DNA from: Clostridia bacterium
Lineage (GTDB): Bacteria > Bacillota > Clostridia > Christensenellales > Borkfalkiaceae
Length of the DNA stretch: 5,243 nt
Reading direction: 5' to 3'
Assembly: GCA_017457345.1 (NCBI GenBank)
Contig: JAFTHR010000099.1
Span: forward strand, 1-5,243
In this document: in pieces, positions 1 through 4,665 of the stretch
Position numbering within the stretch: the first letter of the stretch is position 1
Layout of the letters: every line of letters begins with the position of its first letter
Position numbers and translations under genes: made by a program
Notes under the pieces: model-generated
Database searches by the model: none
Told to the model about the DNA's origin: nothing
Seen by the model: only the letters and a program-made list of their open reading frames with translations

Positions 1-309
1 GTTTCCCCCGGTCTTTCGGCGAGTGTGGCAAAGGTGTGCCGAGAAAACGGCGTGCCCTATTACCCCGGTTGCGTAACGCCTACGGAAATTATGCAGGCGC
101 TCGAACTTGGGATTACGATCGTAAAGTTCTTCCCTGCGAACGTATACGGCGGTTTAAAGGCAATGAAGGCGCTTGCAGCACCGTTCCCGCAAATCAAGTT
201 TATTCCTACGGGCGGCGTGAATAGCGAAAACATTAACGAGTTCTTGGCGTGGGAAAAAATCTACGCCGTGGGCGGAAGTTTCTTTGTGGAGGATGCATTA
301 AAAAAATGA
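1..309 (+). CDS. eda: KDPG/KHG aldolase, C-terminal half (5' truncated by window)
   Basis: The frame is open from base 1, so the gene starts upstream. The visible 102 residues are about half of the usual ~210-residue class I 2-keto-3-deoxy-6-phosphogluconate / 4-hydroxy-2-oxoglutarate aldolase. The family cleaves KDPG to pyruvate and glyceraldehyde-3-phosphate in the cytosol. Seen in order: an SPG loop at residues 2-4 of the fragment, PGCVTPTE at 22-29, the Schiff-base lysine in VKFFPA (K42, codon 124-126), and the phosphate-binding PTGGV loop at 69-73. The end (GGSFFVEDALKK) is normal for the family. The general-base glutamate lies in the missing N-terminal part and cannot be checked. The stop codon overlaps the start of the next gene (ATGA, 306-309), implying translational coupling with the KDG kinase that makes its substrate. 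KDPG versus KHG preference cannot be read from the fragment, but the kinase neighbour favours KDPG. Confidence 0.93.
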   Translation, partial: VSPGLSASVAKVCRENGVPYYPGCVTPTEIMQALELGITIVKFFPANVYGGLKAMKALAAPFPQIKFIPTGGVNSENINEFLAWEKIYAVGGSFFVEDALKK

Positions 310-1328
310 AAAAAGTTATTACCTTTGGTGAATTGATGTTAAGACTTGCACCGGAGAACTATCTCCGTTTCGTGCAAAGCGAAAAGTTTGAAGCAACGTA
401 CGGCGGTGCAGAAGCGAACGTGGCGGTGTCTCTTGCCAACTACGGCGTAGACGTAGCCTTCGTTTCCAAATTACCCACGCACGAAATCGGCCAAGCGGCG
501 GTAAACAGTTTAAGAAAATACGGCGTGGATACTTCCAAAATCGTGCGAGGCGGTGAACGCGTGGGCATTTACTACTGCGAAAAGGGCGCAAGCCAACGCC
601 CTTCGAAAGTGGTGTACGATAGAGCGTATAGCGCGATCGCAATGGCGAAGAAAGAAGACTTTGACTGGGAGAGCATTTTCGAAGGGGTGGAATGGTTCCA
701 CTTTACGGGCATTACGCCGGCCCTTTCGGAAGAAACGGCGGAAATTTGCTTAGCGGCTTGTAAGGCGGCGAAAGCGAAAAACGTTACCATTTCTTGCGAC
801 TTAAACTTCCGTAAAAAACTTTGGAGCAAAGAACGCGCAGGGCACGTGATGGGCGAACTTTGCCACTACGTAGATTACTGTATCGCGAACGAAGAAGACG
901 CAAAGGACGTGTTCGGGATCGAAGCGGAAGGCTCGGATATCTACGGCGGGAAATTGAACAAAGAAGGGTATATTTCCGTGGCGAAAAAGTTGACCGATCG
1001 CTTTAATTTTAAAGGAGTTGCAATCACCTTGCGTGAAAGCAAGAGTGCGAACGATAACGACTGGTCGTCTATGCTCTATACGGGCGGGGAAGCATACTTC
1101 TCCAAGAAGTATTCGGTGCATATCGTAGACCGCGTTGGCGGTGGCGATAGTTTCGGCGGCGGATTGATCTATTCGCTTTTGAACGGCTACACGGCGCAAG
1201 ATAGCATTGAGTTTGCGGTAGCGGCAAGTTGTTTAAAACACTCTATCGAAGGGGACTACAATTTGGTTTCGGTAGCAGAAGTGAAAGCGCTTGCAGGCGG
1301 CAACGCAAGCGGCCGCGTACAACGCTAA
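306..1328 (+). CDS. kdgK: 2-keto-3-deoxygluconate kinase (PfkB/ribokinase family)
   Basis: A 340-residue PfkB-family sugar kinase, the usual length for KDG kinases. The family phosphorylates 2-keto-3-deoxygluconate to KDPG with ATP, feeding the aldolase encoded just upstream. Seen: GELMLRLAP near the N-terminus; the substrate-side signature GGAEANVAVSLA at residues 33-44; CDLNFRKKLW at 164-173, like the D-N-(Y/F)-R-x-K-L-W motif of KDG kinases; and the C-terminal PfkB signature DRVGGGDSFGGG at 275-286, with D281 the expected catalytic base and the glycines the anion hole. It ends in SGRVQR. The start at 306 is chosen over the in-frame GTG at 249 because it gives the canonical MKKVITFGE start, overlaps the eda stop by 4 bases, and has GGAGGA at 288-293 upstream (12-nt spacing, slightly long). 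The 249 start would add 19 residues lying inside eda. Fructokinase is the main alternative, less likely given eda. Confidence 0.93.
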   Translation: MKKVITFGELMLRLAPENYLRFVQSEKFEATYGGAEANVAVSLANYGVDVAFVSKLPTHEIGQAAVNSLRKYGVDTSKIVRGGERVGIYYCEKGASQRPSKVVYDRAYSAIAMAKKEDFDWESIFEGVEWFHFTGITPALSEETAEICLAACKAAKAKNVTISCDLNFRKKLWSKERAGHVMGELCHYVDYCIANEEDAKDVFGIEAEGSDIYGGKLNKEGYISVAKKLTDRFNFKGVAITLRESKSANDNDWSSMLYTGGEAYFSKKYSVHIVDRVGGGDSFGGGLIYSLLNGYTAQDSIEFAVAASCLKHSIEGDYNLVSVAEVKALAGGNASGRVQR

Positions 1329-1350
1329 AAAGATACGCAATTTAAGGCAA

Positions 1351-1390
1351 CAAAAAGAAAACCCCACGGGTACAAGCCCGTGGGGTTTTT
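1351..1390 (+). terminator. Intrinsic terminator of eda-kdgK, probably bidirectional
   Basis: A perfect 10-bp stem (ACCCCACGGG at 1361-1370 with CCCGTGGGGT at 1377-1386) closes a 6-nt loop and is followed on the plus strand by a T run ending at 1390. It starts 33 bases after the kdgK stop. On the minus strand the A-rich stretch 1351-1360 becomes a T-rich tail, so the same hairpin should also stop leftward transcripts. Confidence 0.93.
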
Positions 1391-1420
1391 ATCAATCTTC
1401 AAAATCGTTAAAGTGTATTG

Positions 1421-1453
1421 CAAAAAGAAAAAACCCCAACGCAAGCGTTGGGG
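1421..1453 (-). terminator. Intrinsic terminator of the minus-strand small gene
   Basis: An 8-bp GC-rich stem (CCCCAACG at 1434-1441 with CGTTGGGG at 1446-1453) encloses a CAAG tetraloop. Read on the minus strand it is followed by TTTTTT C TTTTT (1433-1422). On the plus strand the bases after the stem are not T-rich, so it is oriented for leftward transcripts. Its presence argues that a real transcription unit ends here, 40 bases past the stop of the 56-codon ORF. Confidence 0.88.
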
Positions 1454-1454
1454 C

Positions 1455-1478
1455 AAACGGCGGAGAGGCGTGCCGTTT
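1455..1478. repeat. Inverted repeat in the 3' region of the small gene
   Basis: AAACGGC at 1455-1461 and GCCGTTT at 1472-1478 can form a 7-bp stem with a 10-nt loop. It lies between the small ORF's stop and the terminator hairpin, so the leftward transcript would carry two adjacent 3' hairpins. No T-run follows it, so it is not a terminator by itself. It may be chance or an RNA-stability element. Confidence 0.45.
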
Positions 1479-1492
1479 TCCGCGTTATCGCA

Positions 1493-1663
1493 TTAGGCTG
1501 CGGCGCGTTTTTCTTTTCGTTGTTCAACGGATCGGCTTGCTCTTTCACGGGCGCTTGAAACGCGCTTTACGAGCGCGTTTAACAGCCGTTCAAGCAACTC
1601 CAAAAAGAGCACGCTGAAACCGTGGGTTCGAATGAGACGAACGAGTTTAAAAATGATGTTCAT
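1493..1663 (-). CDS. Small basic amphipathic protein, 56 aa, unknown function
   Basis: I do not recognise this protein. The ORF starts with ATG at 1663-1661 (minus strand) and ends with TAA at 1495-1493. It has an ideal ribosome site, AAGGAGGA, 5 nt before the ATG, a consensus promoter at 1763-1790 and a terminator at 1421-1453, so it reads as a self-contained gene. The peptide begins MNIIFKLVRLIRTHGF. Residues 2-12 and 16-35 look like two amphipathic helices separated by H14-G15, with hydrophobics at F16, L19/F20, L23/L24, L27/L28, L31 and V35. The last 20 residues are charged (SARERASRSVEQRKEKRAAA). Counting K/R (13) against D/E (5) gives about +8. There is no cysteine, signal peptide or clean membrane span, because E22, E25 and R26 break the hydrophobic run. 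A membrane-surface or nucleic-acid-binding role is possible but is inference. The alternative is a structured sRNA in which the ORF is incidental. Confidence 0.68.
   Translation of the reverse strand: MNIIFKLVRLIRTHGFSVLFLELLERLLNALVKRVSSARERASRSVEQRKEKRAAA
1553..1595. repeat. Nested inverted repeats inside the small ORF
   Basis: The inner pair AAACGCGCT (1558-1566) and AGCGCGTTT (1572-1580) is a perfect 9-bp stem with a 5-nt loop. An outer pair GCTTGA (1553-1558) and TCAAGC (1590-1595) can stack on it with a bulge on the right side. The leftward RNA would carry this as a stable structure within codons for roughly residues 23-37 of the small protein. Confidence 0.6.
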
Positions 1664-1668
1664 AGAAA

Positions 1669-1711
1669 TCCTCCTTTTTCGAACGAAGTGATCGTTCGGG
1701 CAAAAAAGAAG
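1669..1711 (-). promoter_or_regulatory. Leader hairpin that can sequester the small gene's Shine-Dalgarno
   Basis: In the minus-strand RNA, CUUCUUUUU (1711-1703) can pair with AAAAAGGAG (1679-1671): nine pairs, one of them G-U, covering GGAG of the ribosome site. Inside it, CGAACGA (1698-1692) pairs with UCGUUCG (1686-1680) around a 5-nt UCACU loop, with four unpaired bases (1702-1699) on one side between the two helices. The AU-rich lower stem over a GC-containing upper stem resembles translational-control hairpins, including U-rich thermosensors that pair with the AGGA core. Pairing is read directly from the sequence. Regulation is inferred and no folding energy was calculated. Confidence 0.55.
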
Positions 1712-1724
1712 AGTTGCCGTCCGA

Positions 1725-1762
1725 TTCGAAAACGAAACCCCTTGCGCGTTATCGCAAGGGGT
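1725..1762 (-). terminator. Intrinsic terminator of argH
   Basis: On the minus strand a perfect 10-bp stem (positions 1762-1753 with 1746-1737, ACCCCTTGCG/CGCAAGGGGT) has a 6-nt loop and is followed by the T-rich stretch TTCGTTTTCG (1736-1727). It begins 46 bases after the argH stop codon. The tail is interrupted by CG, so efficiency may be partial. Its 5' arm directly abuts the -10 box of the downstream small-gene promoter. Confidence 0.78.
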
Positions 1763-1790
1763 ATTATACTACCGTTTTTTCATTTGTCAA
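1763..1790 (-). promoter_or_regulatory. Consensus SigA-type promoter for the small minus-strand gene
   Basis: On the minus strand TTGACA (1790-1785) and TATAAT (1768-1763) both match the sigma-70/SigA consensus exactly, with a 16-bp spacer containing an A tract. Start would be expected near 1755-1757, giving a leader of about 90 nt before the ATG at 1663. The -35 lies 18 bases beyond the argH stop, so the promoter sits wholly in the intergenic gap. There is no TGn extended -10. Confidence 0.85.
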
Positions 1791-1808
1791 GAGCGGACTG
1801 CCATTTTT

Positions 1809-3188
1809 TTATTCGGGCAATTTTGCAAGGCGTGCTTTCAAAGAACGAATCCCTGCCCTTGCCGATTTCTTGCTGCTACCGCCCACGGAGTTTCTAGAAT
1901 CGGCGGAGTTTTTCGCTTTCACCGTTTTTAAAATATCGGCGTCGAATACCGGGCTATGCGCCTTGTATTCTTCTAAGGACATACTTTCCAGCGTTTTGCC
2001 CTTTTCCAAGCAATACCGCACGATTTTTCCAACCACGCCGTGCGCCGTTCTAAACGGTACGCCGCGAACGGCAAGGTAATCGGCAACGTCCGTTGCGCAG
2101 GTAAAGTCTTCCGCTGCCGCCTTTTCCATCCGCTTTACGTTCAAGGTGATGGCTTGGAGCATAGCGGTGTAAACGGCAAGGCTATCTTTCACCGTTTTTT
2201 CGGCGTCGAACAAGCCTTCTTTATCTTCCTGGAAGTCTTTATTATACGCAAGGGGAACACCCTTTATCGTGGTTAAAATGGCAGTTAAATGGCCGTATAC
2301 GCGCCCCGTTTTTCCGCGCACGAGTTCGCAAATATCGGGGTTCTTCTTTTGCGGCATAATGGAAGAGCCGGTGGAGTACGCATCCGGCATTTCAATAAAG
2401 CCGAATTCCGAAGTGGAGTACAAAATCGTATCTTCGCAAAGCCGAGAAAGGTGCGCCATTACGAGCGAGCAGGCGAACAGATATTCCGCCACGAAATCCC
2501 GATCGGAAACGGCGTCTAAGGAGTTTTGCGACATATTTTTAAAACCGAGCAATTCGCGGGTAATTTCGCGATTGATAGGATAACTCGTTCCTGCGAGCGC
2601 GCCGCTGCCAAGGGGCATTACGTCGATCCGTTTCAACGCGTCGGCAAAGCGTTCTGCATCACGCATAAACATTTCGGAATAAGCGTTAAAGTACTGCGCG
2701 CAGTTAATCGGTTGTGCTTTCCGCAAGTGGGTGTAGCCGGGCATAATGTGCGAAACGTTCTTTTCGGCGATCGTGATAAGGGTGCGAATAAGGTTTTTAA
2801 GAAGTTTGATAATTTCCTTTGCCGATTCACGGGTGTAAAGACGGAAATCGGTAGCCACCTGGTCGTTTCTGCTGCGAGCGGTGTGCAAGCGCTTGCCTGC
2901 ATCCCCGATCCGTTTTACAAGTTCGTTTTCCACGAACGAGTGGATATCTTCTTGCCCTTCAATCACCAAAGCGCCGCTTTCAATTTCCGAAAGGATTTCT
3001 TTCAACCCGCCGTGGATAAGCGTTTTATCTTCTTGGGAAATTACGCCGCAGCGGCTCAACATTTCGGAGTGCGCGAGCGAAGCGGTGATATCCGCTTTAT
3101 AGAGTTTTTTGTCGAAAGAGAGCGATTCGTTAAACGCGTCGGCATCCGCCGCGATAGGAGAATCGAATCTACCTTGCCATAACTTCAT
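1809..3188 (-). CDS. argH: Argininosuccinate lyase
   Basis: A complete 459-residue protein, matching the ~460 residues usual for the family. The family splits argininosuccinate into arginine and fumarate, the last step of arginine biosynthesis, as a cytosolic homotetramer of the fumarase/aspartase superfamily. Seen: the KLWQGRF N-terminus; DIHSFVENEL at 81-90; TARSRNDQVATD at 103-114; PGYTHLRKAQP at 150-160 with the conserved T153-H154; and the superfamily signature GSSIMPQKKNPD at 274-285, whose second serine (S276) is the expected catalytic base on the mobile loop. The C-terminus keeps the RNSVGGSS segment. The ATG at 3188 is supported by a ribosome site, AAAGGTAGG (3207-3199, 10-nt spacing), and by the canonical start. 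argG is not next to it, so the gene appears to be transcribed alone from its own promoter (3267-3295) to its own terminator (1725-1762). No frameshift or lost key residue is visible. Confidence 0.97.
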   Translation of the reverse strand: MKLWQGRFDSPIAADADAFNESLSFDKKLYKADITASLAHSEMLSRCGVISQEDKTLIHGGLKEILSEIESGALVIEGQEDIHSFVENELVKRIGDAGKRLHTARSRNDQVATDFRLYTRESAKEIIKLLKNLIRTLITIAEKNVSHIMPGYTHLRKAQPINCAQYFNAYSEMFMRDAERFADALKRIDVMPLGSGALAGTSYPINREITRELLGFKNMSQNSLDAVSDRDFVAEYLFACSLVMAHLSRLCEDTILYSTSEFGFIEMPDAYSTGSSIMPQKKNPDICELVRGKTGRVYGHLTAILTTIKGVPLAYNKDFQEDKEGLFDAEKTVKDSLAVYTAMLQAITLNVKRMEKAAAEDFTCATDVADYLAVRGVPFRTAHGVVGKIVRYCLEKGKTLESMSLEEYKAHSPVFDADILKTVKAKNSADSRNSVGGSSKKSARAGIRSLKARLAKLPE

Positions 3189-3226
3189 AATTTTTTTACC
3201 TACCTTTAAGAGATTGCCGATAAGGC

Positions 3227-3255
3227 TTGACTTTTTATAAAAGTCGTGCTATGAT
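3227..3255 (+). promoter_or_regulatory. Predicted SigA-type promoter of the ruvCAB operon
   Basis: TTGACT (3227-3232) and TATGAT (3250-3255) are each one base from consensus, with the optimal 17-bp spacer. Start would be near 3262, about 70 nt before the ruvC ATG. The -35 overlaps a palindrome at 3229-3245. Confidence 0.72.
3229..3245. repeat. 17-bp palindrome over the ruvC promoter, candidate operator
   Basis: GACTTTT (3229-3235) and AAAAGTC (3239-3245) form a perfect inverted repeat around TAT. It overlaps the ruvC -35 and fills most of the spacer. It also lies in the argH leader, where it could form a small hairpin. Its length and AT-rich centre are operator-like. The half-sites do not match the SOS box of Bacillota (CGAACNNNNGTTCG type), and they differ from the TGAAT...ATTCA pattern of arginine-repressor sites, so no regulator is named. 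Confidence 0.45.
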
Positions 3256-3266
3256 AAGTTATAGAT

Positions 3267-3295
3267 ATTTTACTATTTTTTTCGCATTTAATCAA
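3267..3295 (-). promoter_or_regulatory. Predicted SigA-type promoter of argH
   Basis: On the minus strand TTGATT (3295-3290) and TAAAAT (3272-3267) are separated by 17 bp containing an A7 tract. Start would be near 3260, giving a leader of about 70 nt before the argH ATG. The hexamers are weaker than those of the small-gene promoter. It faces the ruvC promoter, so the two polymerase footprints overlap. Confidence 0.62.
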
Positions 3296-3333
3296 GTCTT
3301 TTTGCGGAAAAAAGGAAAGGAATTGCGTAAATT

Positions 3334-4029
3334 ATGATTATTTTGGGGATTGACCCCGGTATCGCCACGCTGGGCTACGGCGTAATTGAAAAAGACGATC
3401 GCGGAAATTGCCGCGCCGTGGACTACGGCGTTGTGACCACGCCGAAAGAAAAACCGTTGCCCGAGCGCTTAAAAATGCTAGAGAGCGGATTGAGCGAAGT
3501 GGTGCGCAAGTTTCAACCGGACGAGATCGCATTCGAAGAACTCTTCTTCACCAAAAACATCACCACGGGGATTGCGGTTGCGCACGCGCGCGGCGTGGCA
3601 ATGCTCGTTTGCGCAAAACATACGGAAAAACTGTTCGAATACACGCCTATGCAAATTAAGCAAGCGCTCACGGGCTACGGTAGAGCGGAAAAGAAACAAA
3701 TGCAAGAAGTGGTTGCTTCCCTTCTTCGTTTGAAGTCTATCCCGAAACCGGACGACGCCGCAGACGCCCTTGCCGTTGCCCTTTGCCAAGCGTTCACGAG
3801 CCGTTTCGGCGGTCTTTTTAGCGTGGGGAATATGACGAGAACACAGGGCAACAATACGGTGTCCGGTAGCAGGTTCGAAGAGTTGCTCCGCGCCGAAAAC
3901 GCAAAGAATAAAAAGAGCAAACAATCAGTCACGGGGGCAAGCCAAGAAGCGCTTACCCGTGCCACGGGGATTGCGGGGATTACGGGCGTAGGCAGAGCCT
4001 CGTCAAAGCCCTGCCCCCCTAAAAAATAA
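3334..4029 (+). CDS. ruvC: Holliday junction resolvase RuvC, with a long C-terminal tail
   Basis: The dimeric endonuclease nicks Holliday junctions symmetrically after RuvAB branch migration. The RNase H-like core covers residues 1 to about 160: IDPGIATLGYGVIE at 6-19, FEELFF at 67-72, the EYTPMQIKQALTGYGRAEKKQM block at about 102-123, and DDAADALAVAL at 140-150. The expected acidic metal-binding tetrad is present as D7, E68, D141 and D144. The ATG at 3334 gives the normal MIILGIDPG start, with AAGGAAAGGA at 3312-3321 as a somewhat distant ribosome site. At 231 residues it is some 60 longer than typical RuvC (165-175). The extra tail from about 165 is polar and Lys/Asn/Ser-rich in the middle (AENAKNKKSKQS), then Gly/Thr/Ala-rich, and looks disordered. 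First gene of the ruvCAB operon, with ruvA following after 23 bases. Confidence 0.96.
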   Translation: MIILGIDPGIATLGYGVIEKDDRGNCRAVDYGVVTTPKEKPLPERLKMLESGLSEVVRKFQPDEIAFEELFFTKNITTGIAVAHARGVAMLVCAKHTEKLFEYTPMQIKQALTGYGRAEKKQMQEVVASLLRLKSIPKPDDAADALAVALCQAFTSRFGGLFSVGNMTRTQGNNTVSGSRFEELLRAENAKNKKSKQSVTGASQEALTRATGIAGITGVGRASSKPCPPKK

Positions 4030-4052
4030 GAAAACGGAGAAAAAACAGGACT

Positions 4053-4655
4053 ATGATAGCCTATCTTAGAGGAAGAGTAATCACCACCACGGCGGAAACG
4101 GCGGTATTAGACGTGCACGGCGTTGGCTACGAACTCTATTGCACGGCGGCGGCATTTTCGAAAATAGCACAAAGCGAAACCGCCGAACTTTATACCTATT
4201 TGCAGTTAAAAGAAGACGGCGCAACCTTATACGGTTTTGCTACTCCCAAAGAAAAGGATTTGTTTTTACAACTCATTTCCGTGTCGGGCGTAGGGCCGAA
4301 ACTTGCGGTGTCGATACTTATGGGATTATCGGCAGACGCGCTTGCGGAAGCGATTGCCACGGCAGACGTAAAGCGCCTTAGCACCGTGAAAGGCTTAGGC
4401 AAAAAGACGGCGGAAAAAATTATTTTGGAATTGCACGGCAAGATCTCGGCGGCGGAAATTATGAGCGTTTCGGAAGAACCCGTAGCGGCGAAAGCGCAAG
4501 AACAAAAACTGATGCCGGAAGATGAAGACGCGGTATCGGCGTTAATGGGTTTGGGCTTTACGAGAAACGAAAGCGTACACGCCGTAAAGCGCGCAAGAGA
4601 AAGCGGCGCGCGTACGGTAGAAGAAATTATTATGATAGGCTTACGCGGTGCGTAA
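4053..4655 (+). CDS. ruvA: Holliday junction branch-migration protein RuvA
   Basis: A 200-residue protein, close to the ~200 of the family. RuvA tetramers clamp the Holliday junction and load the RuvB motor. Domain I (OB fold) covers residues 1 to about 62: MIAYLRGRV, then VHGVGYELYC. Domain II has two helix-hairpin-helix DNA-binding motifs, ISVSGVGPKLAVSIL at 75-89 and TVKGLGKKTAEKIILEL at 111-127. An Ala/Glu/Lys-rich flexible linker (about 132-154) leads to domain III (about 155-200; DAVSALMGLGFTRNESVHAV), which contacts RuvB. The ATG at 4053 gives the canonical start. GGAGA at 4036-4040 is 12 nt away and AGGA at 4047-4050 is very close, so its ribosome site is weaker than that of ruvB. It lies 23 bases after ruvC and 10 before ruvB. 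Confidence 0.97.
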   Translation: MIAYLRGRVITTTAETAVLDVHGVGYELYCTAAAFSKIAQSETAELYTYLQLKEDGATLYGFATPKEKDLFLQLISVSGVGPKLAVSILMGLSADALAEAIATADVKRLSTVKGLGKKTAEKIILELHGKISAAEIMSVSEEPVAAKAQEQKLMPEDEDAVSALMGLGFTRNESVHAVKRARESGARTVEEIIMIGLRGA

Positions 4656-4661
4656 GGAGGG
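4654..4661 (+). promoter_or_regulatory. Ribosome-binding site of ruvB, overlapping the ruvA stop
   Basis: AAGGAGGG at 4654-4661 begins within the ruvA TAA stop (4653-4655) and ends 4 nt before the ATG at 4666. This near-perfect site fixes the ruvB start and suggests translational coupling with ruvA. Confidence 0.9.
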
Positions 4662-4665
4662 CGAT

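Noticed and set aside
249..305. In-frame upstream GTG start that would lengthen the KDG kinase by 19 residues
   Set aside because: The added residues lie entirely within the eda coding region, do not resemble a PfkB N-terminus, and the ATG at 306 has the usual ATGA overlap and a GGAGGA upstream.
801..1199. 132-codon minus-strand ORF inside kdgK
   Set aside because: Antisense to a well-supported kinase gene, with no ribosome site and no family resemblance.
1291..1617. Plus-strand ORF across the kdgK terminator
   Set aside because: It starts inside kdgK in another frame, reads through two terminator hairpins and is antisense to the small gene. No ribosome site was seen.
1680..1698. CGAACGA...TCGTTCG inverted repeat as a LexA (SOS) box
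   Set aside because: The known Bacillota SOS box is CGAAC-4 nt-GTTCG. Here the GAAC and GTTC halves are 9 nt apart, so spacing is wrong, and the element fits better as an RNA hairpin next to the ribosome site.
1329..1808. Mobile element or CRISPR in the gap between kdgK and argH
   Set aside because: There is no direct-repeat array, terminal inverted repeat pair, transposase or integrase fragment. The repeats present are short local hairpins explained by terminators and the small gene.
1714..2079. Plus-strand ORF running from the intergenic gap into the argH 3' end
   Set aside because: It crosses a terminator hairpin and promoter on the other strand, lacks a ribosome site, and its second half is antisense to argH.
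2526..3182. 218-codon plus-strand ORF opposite argH
   Set aside because: It begins with TTG only 2 nt after an AAGGAG-like string, lies wholly antisense to a clearly conserved gene, and its translation has no recognisable domain. It is a shadow of argH codon bias.
3229..3245. Palindrome as an arginine-repressor (ArgR) box for argH
   Set aside because: The half-sites are GACTTTT/AAAAGTC, not the TGAAT/ATTCA type, so naming ArgR would be a guess. It is kept only as an unassigned operator candidate.
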